From the NCBI GenBank assembly GCA_026397955.1, contig JAPLTV010000059.1:1-64000 (forward strand): a stretch of DNA of 64,000 nucleotides, in the 5' to 3' direction. Origin of the DNA: Verrucomicrobiota bacterium (GTDB lineage: Bacteria > Verrucomicrobiota > Verrucomicrobiia > Opitutales > UBA953). A program made the position numbers and the translations under genes. Positions 26,924 to 34,934 of the stretch are shown here, piece by piece. Position 1 is the first letter of the stretch. Each line of letters opens with the position of its first letter. The notes beneath the pieces were generated by a model. The model was not told the DNA's origin and did no database searches. It worked only from the letters and a program-made list of their open reading frames with translations.

Positions 26924-27355
26924 TCAGCAGCGGCGCACGACGGCGACCACCGTCCCCCAGATACGGCATTCGGGCGTGAAAGGCAACGACCAGCCCGACC
27001 AGCGGGGACTATCGGCCCGCAGACTCCAGGCGCCCGCAGCATCACGCTCCAGGTGCTTCACCGTGAACTCGCCCCCGACCTCCGCGACCACGATCGTGCC
27101 CGCACGCGCCGAGAGCGACTTGTCGACCACGATGAGGTCGTCGGTAAGGATACCCGCGCCCGACATCGAATCGCCGTCGACGCGCAGGAAGAAGGTCGAG
27201 ATCGGATTGCGGACCAGGTGCTCGTTCAGATCGAGGCGACGCTCCATGTGGTCGTCGGCCGGCGACGGGAAGCCCGCGACCGCACGGGAGCCGAGCAACG
27301 GCAAGGCCAACGGCCGCCGGGCTTCGAACTCCTGCAAAGTACGCATGTCCAACAT
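26924..27355 (-). CDS. umuD: UmuD-type LexA-like autoprotease subunit of Pol V
   Basis: UmuD is cleaved on the RecA filament to UmuD', the active partner of UmuC. From ATG 27355 the cleavage site is A27-G28 ([11 protein letters not shown]), nucleophile Ser63 (GDSM) and Lys100 ([10 protein letters not shown]). The spacing of Ser to Lys (37) and of cleavage Gly to Ser (35) equals that of E. coli UmuD. ATG 27373 is unlikely since it lies inside the operator; ATG 27346 is also possible. No clear ribosome-binding site is seen before either. Confidence 0.92.
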   Translation of the reverse strand: MLDMRTLQEFEARRPLALPLLGSRAVAGFPSPADDHMERRLDLNEHLVRNPISTFFLRVDGDSMSGAGILTDDLIVVDKSLSARAGTIVVAEVGGEFTVKHLERDAAGAWSLRADSPRWSGWSLPFTPECRIWGTVVAVVRRC

Positions 27356-27377
27356 AAGTGAACGGATGTTCACTTAT
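27354..27377 (-). promoter_or_regulatory. SOS box (LexA operator) of umuDC
   Basis: Perfect 10-bp inverted repeat, ATAAGTGAAC and GTTCACTTAT around GGAT. Its centre GAAC-N4-GTTC is the LexA operator form of Gram-positive bacteria and several other phyla. It overlaps the first bases of umuD from ATG 27355, where LexA would block initiation or early elongation. Confidence 0.85.
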
Positions 27378-27410
27378 CAGGGGAAGGCTTCAAGGAGAAA
27401 GCATCAGGCC

Positions 27411-27439
27411 ATAGGGCAGCACGCGGTGCTGCCCCTACC
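27411..27439. repeat. GGTAGGG hairpin element, copy B3 (inverted)
   Basis: On the minus strand this reads GGTAGGG, then the hairpin GGGCAGCAC-CGC-GTGCTGCCC, then TAT: 28 of 29 nt match copy B2 at 21265. It sits in the 300-bp gene-free gap 27378-27679 with copy B4 and the cysK terminator; nothing else is visible there. Confidence 0.82.
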
Positions 27440-27540
27440 TCCAGGCAAAGCTGCATAACTCAAAGGGAAACCGGATGATTGGCTGGGGCATCTGGCCTGT
27501 CATCGATTCAGTCATCTCCGGCCGCCGAACGGTGGCCGAA

Positions 27541-27594
27541 GGTAGGGGCACGACTACGACGTGCCCTAGGGCGGGGCGTAGCCCCGCCCCTACC
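27541..27594. repeat. 54-bp GGTAGGG twin-hairpin element, copy B4
   Basis: GGTAGGG, hairpin GGCACG-ACTACGA-CGTGCC plus CTAGGG, then hairpin GGGCGGGGC-GTA-GCCCCGCCC and CCTACC. The shared core of the two hairpins is CTACG, read on opposite strands. The first module plus its CTAGGG is again 31 nt. Confidence 0.8.
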
Positions 27595-27625
27595 ATTGCG
27601 TTCACCATACGGCGAACGCCCCCAA

Positions 27626-27657
27626 CAAAAAGGCCTGTGTCTTGCGACACAGGCCTT
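27626..27657 (-). terminator. rho-independent terminator of cysK
   Basis: On the minus strand a 12-bp stem, AAGGCCTGTGTC and GACACAGGCCTT around GCAA, runs into a T-run. It lies 22 bp after the cysK stop. Confidence 0.85.
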
Positions 27658-27679
27658 CGGGACGAGCTGGGACCTCGGC

Positions 27680-28657
27680 TTACGAGGCGGTCAGCGCAGT
27701 GACTTCGGCGCGCACCTTCTCGGCCAGAGCGGTCGAGAGGTAGCGTTCGCTCGGCGAGCAGGCGATCGTGACGATGCGCTTGCCGGCGTATTCGGGACGC
27801 TTGGCCAGCTGGAGAGCGGCCCAGATGTTGGCTCCCGCAGAGATACCGACCGCGAGACCTTCGCGGATGGAGACTTCCTGGGCCATGGCGAAGGCGTCTT
27901 CGTTGGTGACCAGGATGACTTCGTCGATCAGGGAGACGTCGCAGTTCTTCGGGACGAAACCGGCGCCGATACCCTGGATCTTGTGGGGAGCAGGCTGGAC
28001 GGGCTGGCCGGCCATGGTCTGCGTGATGACCGGAGAAGCGGCGGGCTCGACGGCGATGGCGCGGAACTTCGGGTTCTTACCCTTGATCACGGAAGCGATA
28101 CCAGTGATGGTGCCGCCCGTGCCGACGCCGGAGACGATGGCGTCAACCTTGCCTTCGGTGTCGTCCCAGATTTCAACCGCGGTGGTGCGACGATGCACTT
28201 CGGGGTTGGCCGGGTTGTCGAACTGCATCGGCATGAAAGCGTTCGCACCGATCTCGTCGCGGAGCTGCGTCGCACGCTCGATGGCGCCGCGCATACCCTT
28301 CGCACCAGGGGTGAGGACAATCTCGGCGCCGAGGAGGCGGAGGAGGACGCGGCGCTCGATGGACATCGTCTCAGGCATCGTGAGGATGCAGCGGTAACCG
28401 CGGGCGGCGGCAACGAAGGCGAGAGCGATACCGGTGTTGCCGGAGGTCGGCTCAACGATGGTGCCACCCGGCTTCAGCCGACCGTCGCGCTCGGCGGCGT
28501 CGATCATGGCGCGACCGATGCGGTCCTTGACGCTCGAGAGCGGGTTGAAGAATTCAAGTTTCACCAGGACTTCGGCATGAAGACCTTCGGTGACCTTGTT
28601 CAGTCGCACGAGGGGCGTGTGACCGATGGTGTCGAGGACGCTATTGTAGATGGCCAT
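27680..28657 (-). CDS. cysK: cysteine synthase A (O-acetylserine sulfhydrylase)
   Basis: A PLP enzyme joining sulfide to O-acetylserine, the end point of the sulfate pathway encoded at 12-17 kb. The 325-residue protein has SSVKDRIG (PLP lysine), [12 protein letters not shown] (substrate loop), [11 protein letters not shown] (phosphate loop) and VGISAGAN. It is transcribed alone, with its own terminator, about 10 kb from the other cys genes. Cystathionine beta-synthase-type relatives are excluded by length and by the CysK-like C-terminus. Confidence 0.95.
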   Translation of the reverse strand: MAIYNSVLDTIGHTPLVRLNKVTEGLHAEVLVKLEFFNPLSSVKDRIGRAMIDAAERDGRLKPGGTIVEPTSGNTGIALAFVAAARGYRCILTMPETMSIERRVLLRLLGAEIVLTPGAKGMRGAIERATQLRDEIGANAFMPMQFDNPANPEVHRRTTAVEIWDDTEGKVDAIVSGVGTGGTITGIASVIKGKNPKFRAIAVEPAASPVITQTMAGQPVQPAPHKIQGIGAGFVPKNCDVSLIDEVILVTNEDAFAMAQEVSIREGLAVGISAGANIWAALQLAKRPEYAGKRIVTIACSPSERYLSTALAEKVRAEVTALTAS

Positions 28658-28715
28658 GGGGTTTAATTATGAGTAGTTGAGTAATGATTAATGAATTACA
28701 CCCTGACCCCTTGCA

Positions 28716-28740
28716 ATAAAAAAACCCGAATGACCGGGTT
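28716..28740 (-). terminator. rho-independent terminator of infA
   Basis: On the minus strand, AACCCG and CGGGTT around a 6-nt loop are followed by seven T residues. It starts 9 bp beyond the infA stop codon. Confidence 0.85.
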
Positions 28741-28749
28741 TCTCAGGGA

Positions 28750-29013
28750 TTAGTAGCGGCGCTTGGGCGGCGGGCCCGGGGGGCGCGGAGCCGTATCACG
28801 CAGGCGGAAGATGATTCGAGCGGTCGTCAGGTCCGAAGGGGTCATCTCGACCTTCACGCGGTCGCCGGGGTTGATTCGGATAAAATTCTTACGGAGGCGT
28901 CCGGAGATACGTCCCAGCACCACGTGCTTATTGGGGAGCTCGATCCGGAACATGGTGCCAGGAAGCACTTGCAGGATTTTGCCTTCGAGTTCGATAACGG
29001 GTTCTTCAGCCAT
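28750..29013 (-). CDS. infA: translation initiation factor IF-1
   Basis: IF-1 is the single OB-fold factor that occupies the ribosomal A site during initiation. The 87-residue protein reads [53 protein letters not shown], a complete IF-1 core. It is about 15 residues longer than usual because of a basic, Pro-rich C-terminus ([12 protein letters not shown]). It is a monocistronic minus-strand gene, divergent from tadA. Confidence 0.95.
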   Translation of the reverse strand: MAEEPVIELEGKILQVLPGTMFRIELPNKHVVLGRISGRLRKNFIRINPGDRVKVEMTPSDLTTARIIFRLRDTAPRPPGPPPKRRY

Positions 29014-29118
29014 GCCTTATGGGCGGCAGTGCATCCCGAACCTTCGGGAGAGTCAATCACCGTAGTGAGGCCCTCCTCCCCTCTTGCCACGGGCCCCACA
29101 GGGGCAATCCTGCCCGCC

Positions 29119-29664
29119 ATGGAAGGAGACGCTTCGACCCCCCGCCCCGGGCTGATTTGCCCGTTCGAGAAGATGCGCCCATCGCAGCTGAACCGGGACG
29201 ACGCCTTCTACATGGCCCTGGCCTTCAACCTCGCGGTCGACGCGTGGCGCATCGATGAAGTCCCGATCGGAGCGATCATCGAACGTGGCGGCGAGATCAT
29301 CGCGGCTGCCCATAACGAAGTTGAACGCGCCAATGACCCGACCGCCCACGCCGAGATGCTGGCGATCACCCAAGCCGCCAAGAAGATCGGCGACTGGCGC
29401 CTCAACGAGTGCAACCTTTACGTCACCAAGGAGCCTTGCCCGATGTGCTCTGGTGCGACGATCATGAGCCGGCTCAACCGCGTGGTCTTCGCCTGGGGCG
29501 ACCCGAAGATGGGCTGCATGGGCGGAGCGACCGAGCTCCACAGCCTCCCGAAGCTCAATCACCGCGTTTCAGTGACCTCCGGCGTCCTCGAAGAACCCTG
29601 TCGCGAGATCCTGCAGGCCTATTTCAATATGAAACGCGGCCGCGATTCCTCCGCCCCGGCTTGA
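29119..29664 (+). CDS. tadA: nucleoside deaminase, probable tRNA adenosine(34) deaminase
   Basis: A zinc-dependent deaminase of about 181 residues. The catalytic motif is [11 protein letters not shown] and the zinc pair is [28 protein letters not shown], which fits TadA (A34 to inosine in tRNA-Arg). The C-terminal [13 protein letters not shown] also suits TadA. I chose ATG 29119; ATG 29173 is also possible. A guanine deaminase-like specificity cannot be excluded from sequence alone. Confidence 0.82.
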   Translation: MEGDASTPRPGLICPFEKMRPSQLNRDDAFYMALAFNLAVDAWRIDEVPIGAIIERGGEIIAAAHNEVERANDPTAHAEMLAITQAAKKIGDWRLNECNLYVTKEPCPMCSGATIMSRLNRVVFAWGDPKMGCMGGATELHSLPKLNHRVSVTSGVLEEPCREILQAYFNMKRGRDSSAPA

Positions 29665-29693
29665 CCCCTGCGGTAAATCATCAACCTGTACCC

Positions 29694-30428
29694 ATGCATC
29701 GACGCGACTTCATCGGCAAAGCTTCCCTCGCCGCCGCCGCGCTGGGCGCCACTTCCCTTTCCGCCCAAACCTCTTCCACCAAAACCATGAGCTACACCCT
29801 CGCCCCCCTGCCCTACGCCCACAACGCCCTCGAGCCGCACATCGACCAAGCGACGATGGAGATCCACCACGGCAAGCACCACAACGCTTACGTCACCAAC
29901 CTGAACCTCAACCTCGCCAAGGAAGCGGGCTTCGCCGCTCCGGCCGACGTCAACGCCCTCATCGCCGACCTCTCCAAGGTTCCTGAGTCCATCCGCACCG
30001 CCGTCCGCAACAACGCCGGTGGCCACGCCAACCACACCTTCTTCTGGAACATCATCTCGCCCAACGGCGGCGGCGAACCCGTCGGCGCTCTCGGCGAAGC
30101 CATCCAGAAGGCTTTCGGCGGACTCGAAGGCGAGAAGGGCCTCAAGGCCGCTTTCAAGGCTGCTGCGACCACCCGCTTCGGTTCCGGTTGGGCTTGGCTC
30201 ATCGTCAAGGCCGACAAGTCCATCGCCGTGACCTCCACGCCGAACCAGGACAGCCCCCTCATGAAGGGCGTCGCCGACGTGAACGGCACCCCGGTGCTCG
30301 CCCTCGACGTCTGGGAACACGCTTACTACCTCAAGTACCAGAACCGCCGCCCCGACTACGTGGACGCCTTCTGGAAGGTCGTCGACTGGAAGAAGGCCAA
30401 CGAGCTCTACACTCAGGCCATCGCCTGA
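29694..30428 (+). CDS. exported Fe/Mn superoxide dismutase
   Basis: A 244-residue SOD preceded by a Tat-like leader ([20 protein letters not shown]), which predicts export. The mature start [18 protein letters not shown] is typical. Metal ligands are in [25 protein letters not shown] and [14 protein letters not shown]. The residues that separate Fe from Mn types are not decisive here, so no sodA/sodB symbol is given. It would remove superoxide in the periplasm. It starts 29 bp after tadA and is followed by its own terminator. Confidence 0.92.
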   Translation: MHRRDFIGKASLAAAALGATSLSAQTSSTKTMSYTLAPLPYAHNALEPHIDQATMEIHHGKHHNAYVTNLNLNLAKEAGFAAPADVNALIADLSKVPESIRTAVRNNAGGHANHTFFWNIISPNGGGEPVGALGEAIQKAFGGLEGEKGLKAAFKAAATTRFGSGWAWLIVKADKSIAVTSTPNQDSPLMKGVADVNGTPVLALDVWEHAYYLKYQNRRPDYVDAFWKVVDWKKANELYTQAIA

Positions 30429-30450
30429 GCGATTCAGTCATATCGGTTTT

Positions 30451-30481
30451 AAGAAGCGGCCCGTCGGCCGCTTCTTTGTTT
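30451..30481 (+). terminator. probable terminator after the SOD gene
   Basis: An 11-bp stem, AAGAAGCGGCC and GGCCGCTTCTT around CGTC, followed by TGTTT. The T-run is short but the stem is perfect and lies 22 bp after the stop. Confidence 0.75.
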
Positions 30482-30520
30482 GGCACCTCCGCCCGGCTGT
30501 GCTGTCCTAGCCTTACCACG

Positions 30521-31393
30521 ATGCGCTTCCTCACGCTCCTTCTCTTGGCATTGGCGACTTCCGCCGGCGCCGCCGAAACCGTCTTACCCCTCTGGTCTGA
30601 AGGCGTCCCGGGCAAGCGCGTGGCGCCCTCGAAGACGGTGCTCGACCGCATCGGCGCGAAAGGCAGCTACGCCGGCCACGAGACCTTCATCAACGAGCCT
30701 TCGATCACGGTCTACCCCGCCGCCAATCCGAACGGCGCCGCGGTCATCGTCTGCCCGGGCGGCGGCTATTGGTTCCTCTCGACTAAGAACGAAGGCACCG
30801 GCGTCTGCGAATGGCTCAATAGCATCGGCGTCACCGGCATCCTGCTCCGCTACCGCACGCCGACGGCGGACGAGACGCTGCCACACGACTATCCGGTCCA
30901 GGACCTGCAGCGTTCGCTCGGACTCGTCCGCGCTCACGCCAAGGAATGGAACATCGACCCGAAGCGCGTCGGCGTGGTCGGCTTCTCCGCCGGCGCCAAC
31001 CTCGTCGGCCACGCCTCTTGGGATCGCACGCCCCGCACCTACGAACAGAAGCCCGGCGTCGACGACCCGCGTGGCCCTGACTTCACGATCTTCGTCTACG
31101 GCGGCGGCTTCCTCGAGAAGGAGGACAAGACCAAGTTTCGCGAAGGCTTCTCCGTCCCCGCCGACGCCCCGCCCTGCTTCTTCGCAGTCGCCCATAACGA
31201 CGGCGCCAACCCGCTCGAAGCGGCGAAGCTCTACATCGAATACAAGCGCCAGAACATCCAGTCCGAGATCCACGTCTACTCCAAGGGCGGCCACGGGTTC
31301 GGCACGCGCCAAACGAAAATGCCAGTCGATGGCTGGACCAAGGCTGCCGGTGAATGGATGGCTTCCGAAGGCTACTTCAACGCCGCCAAATAA
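30521..31393 (+). CDS. secreted alpha/beta-hydrolase esterase (acetyl-xylan-esterase-like)
   Basis: A 290-residue serine esterase with signal peptide (residues 1-17). The oxyanion region is VIVCPGGGYWFLS, the nucleophile motif GFSAGANLVGH, and the other triad members are probably Asp in AVAHNDGANPL and His in KGGHGFG. It matches the BD-FAE/acetylesterase branch acting on plant cell-wall glycans. ATG 30521 fits the signal peptide. It is followed after 4 bp by the beta-helix gene, so the pair probably acts on the same polysaccharide. Confidence 0.9.
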   Translation: MRFLTLLLLALATSAGAAETVLPLWSEGVPGKRVAPSKTVLDRIGAKGSYAGHETFINEPSITVYPAANPNGAAVIVCPGGGYWFLSTKNEGTGVCEWLNSIGVTGILLRYRTPTADETLPHDYPVQDLQRSLGLVRAHAKEWNIDPKRVGVVGFSAGANLVGHASWDRTPRTYEQKPGVDDPRGPDFTIFVYGGGFLEKEDKTKFREGFSVPADAPPCFFAVAHNDGANPLEAAKLYIEYKRQNIQSEIHVYSKGGHGFGTRQTKMPVDGWTKAAGEWMASEGYFNAAK

Positions 31394-31397
31394 GCTA

Positions 31398-32744
31398 ATG
31401 CGATTCCTCCTCGCCCTGCTGGCTTTCACGACGGCCCTCTCCGCCCAGACGCTCGTCGGCGACGGCCAGGCGGACGACACCGCGGCTCTCCAAAAACTCG
31501 TCGACGCCGGTGGTAGCGTCCAACTACCCAAAGGCCGCTATCGCTTGACCAAGACGGTCACGGTCGATCTCACTAAGCTTGGCGCCTCCAGCATCTCTTC
31601 CGATGGCACTGCCACGCTCATCATGGCTGGCCCAGGACCAGCCCTGAGAATCATAGGCACACACGGCGGTACTGCTGACCCGAAATCCTTCAAGCCCGCG
31701 ACCTGGACTCAGCGCACACCAGTCGTGCAAGGGCTCGAAATCATCGGAGCACACGCCGAGGCCGACGGCGTCGAAGCCACCGGCACCATGCAGCTGACCC
31801 TCTCGCGCCTGACCATCCGCGAGTGTCGTCACGGCGTCCACCTCACCGAGCGCAATCGCAACGTCATCGTCTCGGAATGCCATCTCTACCGCAACCGGGG
31901 CGTCGGCTTATTCCTCGATCACGTTAACCAGCATCAGACCAACGTCCTTGGTTGTCATATTAGTTACAATCTCGGCGGCGGCATCGTCGTCATCGGCGGC
32001 GAAGTCCGCAATCTACACATTGGGACCTGCGACATCGAGGCTAACCATGACGAGAAAGGCCCACCCTCGGCTAACATATTTCTCGATTCGACCGGAGGCT
32101 CAATCGCGGAGGTCGCAGTCACCGGCTGCACCATTCAGCACACCCATAAGGCCCCCGGCGCAGCCAACATCCGGATTCTCGGTGCCGGCACGGACCCATC
32201 CCTGCTCCGCCGGGAAGGTCGCGCGACCACCCGCGAAGGCCACGTCACCATCATCGGCAACGTCTTCAGCGACGTCATGGTCAATATCGAGCTCCGTCAG
32301 GTCCGCGGAGTCACTATCTCGGCCAACACTTTCTGGGAAGGCTTCGAGCACGATCTCCTCGTGGAGGATAGCATGAACGTCGTCGTCACCGGTAATAACT
32401 TCGACCGCAACCCGCGCTATCTCGTCAATGGCTTCAACCTCGCCGAACAGAACGGCATCGTCTTCCGCCGCACCGACGACTCCGCCTTCACTGGTAACGT
32501 CGTGAGCGGCGTCCGCCGCCACCCGGCCGCCGTACGCTTCGAAGGCGGCAAGCGCCTGCGCGTGCAGGACAACAGCATCCTCGACTCCGACAGCGAAGGC
32601 ATCGCACTGCGGGACGTCGCCGAAAGCATCGTGACGGGCAATCTCATCCGGGACGCCCGTAAGGATCGCCCAAGCGCCGCGCCCGGCATCAGCGAACAAG
32701 GCTGCGCCGGCAACCTCGTGCAAGGCAACCTGACGGCGAAATAG
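31398..32744 (+). CDS. secreted right-handed beta-helix (pectate-lyase-like) protein
   Basis: A 448-residue protein with signal peptide (1-16). Its entry ADDTAALQKLVDAGGSVQLPKGRYRLTKTV is that of pectate lyase/polygalacturonase-like beta-helix proteins, and the body is a chain of ~22-residue helix turns (NVIVSECHLYRNRGVGLFLDH, GVTISANTFWEGFEHDLLVED, NVVVTGNNFDRNPRYLV). No catalytic set is diagnostic, so lyase, hydrolase or binding roles remain open. Upstream in-frame codons overlap the esterase in another frame and are not coding. Confidence 0.85.
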   Translation: MRFLLALLAFTTALSAQTLVGDGQADDTAALQKLVDAGGSVQLPKGRYRLTKTVTVDLTKLGASSISSDGTATLIMAGPGPALRIIGTHGGTADPKSFKPATWTQRTPVVQGLEIIGAHAEADGVEATGTMQLTLSRLTIRECRHGVHLTERNRNVIVSECHLYRNRGVGLFLDHVNQHQTNVLGCHISYNLGGGIVVIGGEVRNLHIGTCDIEANHDEKGPPSANIFLDSTGGSIAEVAVTGCTIQHTHKAPGAANIRILGAGTDPSLLRREGRATTREGHVTIIGNVFSDVMVNIELRQVRGVTISANTFWEGFEHDLLVEDSMNVVVTGNNFDRNPRYLVNGFNLAEQNGIVFRRTDDSAFTGNVVSGVRRHPAAVRFEGGKRLRVQDNSILDSDSEGIALRDVAESIVTGNLIRDARKDRPSAAPGISEQGCAGNLVQGNLTAK

Positions 32745-32746
32745 GC

Positions 32747-33949
32747 TCAGGCGCCGCCGCGGCGGATCTCGGAACCTTCGAAGCGAATCGAGACGCGCCA
32801 GACCTTCTTGACGCGCGTAATCACCTTGCCGGTGCCGGCGACGATGGTCTCAGGGATCTCGATGCGATGCTGGTCGACCACAGCGTGGAAGCCACGCTCC
32901 GAGAAGATATCGATAAACATCGAGATCGAGAGGGGGTCGTCGAAGACCAAGGTCTCGATATTGACGTGGGCCTGGCCAGAGATAGCGTGGGCCTTGATGA
33001 TCGGCAGGAACTTATCCTGAATCAGCTCGATGACCTGACGGAAGCACTCGGCATTGCGCTCGGCGTAGTCATCGAGGCGGCGGACGAGATCCTGACGGGC
33101 ATGCTGGACAATCTGCGAAGCCAGCGGGATCGGCGAGATAAGGTCATACGTCTCTTCCGACAGCTCGAGGGAGCTCTGGTACTGCAGCTCCTTGATGATG
33201 CGGGCCTGGACCTCGGCGAGGGAGCCCTGCGCATTGATGAAATGGTAGTGGAAGATGTCCCGCAGTGACTGCAACGGCTCGTAGGTACGCTCCTTGAAGA
33301 CGCGGTAACGGTTGCGGGCGGCGTCAGCCGTGAGGTCGGTCTTACGGACTTCGGCGAGCGGACCGCCGTCGCGGGCGGCCTTCTCATTCTGGGCGATGGC
33401 CTCCTGGCCACGCTTGAGCTGACGACGGACGGACTCGTTCTCGTCGACGAACAGGACAAGGATATGGAAATGGGGCTTCGGGAAACGGACGCCCGTCGAG
33501 CCGCGGAACTCCGTACGGAGATCGTTGAGTTTGGTGAAGAGGTGCTTGAGACATTCCACCTGCACCATCGAACGAGGGAAGCCGTCGACGATTGCGCCGC
33601 TGACGTATTCAGGGGCAAGCAGCTTGCGGAAGAGAATCTCCACCACTTCCCGGTCACCCACGAGCATACCGGCGTCGATGCGCTTCTTGGCCTCGGGACT
33701 TGAAAGCAAGTCGCTGACCACGATCGGGTCGGCGGCGTAGTCGCGATACTGGAGGATGAACGCCGTGTTCGTGCCCTTACCGGCACCGGGGGCGCCATTG
33801 AGCCAGAAGATCTCGCGGGGGAAGGCCAGCTTCTCCCGGCCGATTTCGCGTTCCAGACTGGACCAGACCGAATCGAAAATGATTTGGCCATCCTTGACCT
33901 CAAGGTCACTGATGCCGGTGCCGGCGGGTCTGGGCTGAGCGTCGCTCAT
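32747..33949 (-). CDS. adenylate-kinase-like nucleoside monophosphate kinase with large extension
   Basis: A 400-residue protein whose residues ~45-250 match adenylate kinase: P-loop GAPGAGKGT (52-60), IVVSDLLSS, IDAGMLVGD and DGFPRSMVQ (122-127). The LID-like region (QLKRGQEAIAQNE) is short and has no zinc cysteines. A ~45-residue N-terminal and a ~150-residue C-terminal extension (from ~255) have no obvious family. The usual enzyme is ~215 residues, so this may be a fused or regulatory kinase. It is the only NMP kinase in view. Convergent with the beta-helix gene. Confidence 0.8.
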   Translation of the reverse strand: MSDAQPRPAGTGISDLEVKDGQIIFDSVWSSLEREIGREKLAFPREIFWLNGAPGAGKGTNTAFILQYRDYAADPIVVSDLLSSPEAKKRIDAGMLVGDREVVEILFRKLLAPEYVSGAIVDGFPRSMVQVECLKHLFTKLNDLRTEFRGSTGVRFPKPHFHILVLFVDENESVRRQLKRGQEAIAQNEKAARDGGPLAEVRKTDLTADAARNRYRVFKERTYEPLQSLRDIFHYHFINAQGSLAEVQARIIKELQYQSSLELSEETYDLISPIPLASQIVQHARQDLVRRLDDYAERNAECFRQVIELIQDKFLPIIKAHAISGQAHVNIETLVFDDPLSISMFIDIFSERGFHAVVDQHRIEIPETIVAGTGKVITRVKKVWRVSIRFEGSEIRRGGA

Positions 33950-33994
33950 GAAGTTAAGGGTCTAGGAGTAAATCACCTCGAAGAACCTGCGAGG

Positions 33995-34016
33995 TAAAAA
34001 AGCGGCACCGCCGCTT
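33995..34016 (-). terminator. rho-independent terminator of the 34030-34890 gene
   Basis: Minus-strand stem AAGCGGC and GCCGCTT with a 3-nt loop, ending in a run of six T. It lies 14 bp beyond the stop at 34030. Confidence 0.85.
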
Positions 34017-34029
34017 CATTTTCGGGCAA

Positions 34030-34890
34030 TTACTTCTTTCCGCCCTTGGACTGGACGTCATCCGACCCCGGTTTCACCACCGGCAGACCAGGGTCGCTCG
34101 AGCGATTCCGGCGGAACTGATAACGATTAATATCCTGCATCGAAAGCTGGTCGACGGTCTTGGGGTCGGGGTTGAGTTTTCCCTGCCAATTGGATTTCAC
34201 GCCGGTGAACTTGGCGTTGGTCTCGATGCCCATACGCTCCTCCCAATCCTTGACCTCAGCCTTGGTGCCGCTGACGGCCGACTTGATACGATCAACGGAC
34301 TTCACCTCGACGGTATCCTTCGGGCGGACCGGCGCACCAAGCGTATCCTTGAGTTCGATATCAGACTTCTTGCGGCCGATGGTATCGTAACGTCCATGCC
34401 AGGTATCGAGGGTGACGAGGTTATTGCGTGAGTAGACCTGCTCCTTGCCGATAGTCGACATGCTCTTCTCAAAGCGCTGCTCCATGAGTCCGCTGGACTT
34501 GGAAGCCTTCTTCAGGGCTGAATTGAAATCAACGGCGTCATCCACGCTCTTACCGATGCCCTTCCCTTCGATGGTAAACGGGACGGTGCGACCATCGGCG
34601 GTCTTAATGGACTGCTTCGGCACCGGAGCGGGCGCGGGAGCCGCAGAAGAGGAATTGGCGGCGGCAGGAGCGGAGCCCGCCGGGCGCGGAGCCGTGATGG
34701 TGCGAGACTTGGCCGGAGTCCCATCGAGCGGACGGCCCTCGGCATCATAGCGATAGACCTGCGTCCCTTCGACGCCGCCTTCGGCCGTGATCACCACGCC
34801 GGCTTTCATAGCGCCGGGCGGACGCTCCGCCGCCGCCAGCGTCAAAGCCGACAAGGCAAGCAGCACGGGGATGGAGATGCGGGGTCGCAA
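34030..34890 (-). CDS. exported protein of unknown function
   Basis: A 286-residue secreted or periplasmic protein: signal peptide (1-20), a short repeat-like strand pair (GVVITAEGGVEGTQVYRYDAEGRPL), an Ala/Pro-rich linker (~62-90), then ~190 Lys/Asp/Ser-rich residues with no cysteine and no membrane segment (TIEGKGIGKSVDDAVDFNSALKK, GRYDTIGRKKSDIELKDT). I recognise no family. It has its own terminator, so it is a single-gene unit in front of glgP. Confidence 0.75.
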   Translation of the reverse strand: MRPRISIPVLLALSALTLAAAERPPGAMKAGVVITAEGGVEGTQVYRYDAEGRPLDGTPAKSRTITAPRPAGSAPAAANSSSAAPAPAPVPKQSIKTADGRTVPFTIEGKGIGKSVDDAVDFNSALKKASKSSGLMEQRFEKSMSTIGKEQVYSRNNLVTLDTWHGRYDTIGRKKSDIELKDTLGAPVRPKDTVEVKSVDRIKSAVSGTKAEVKDWEERMGIETNAKFTGVKSNWQGKLNPDPKTVDQLSMQDINRYQFRRNRSSDPGLPVVKPGSDDVQSKGGKK

Positions 34891-34934
34891 GGCCGACCAT
34901 CTTGGGGACCTTGGCGACCGACCTCAACCCCTTC

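Noticed and set aside
30480-31397. Upstream in-frame extension of the beta-helix gene
   Set aside because: It overlaps the esterase in another frame and reads as Ser/Ala/Arg-rich nonsense; the signal peptide starts at 31398.
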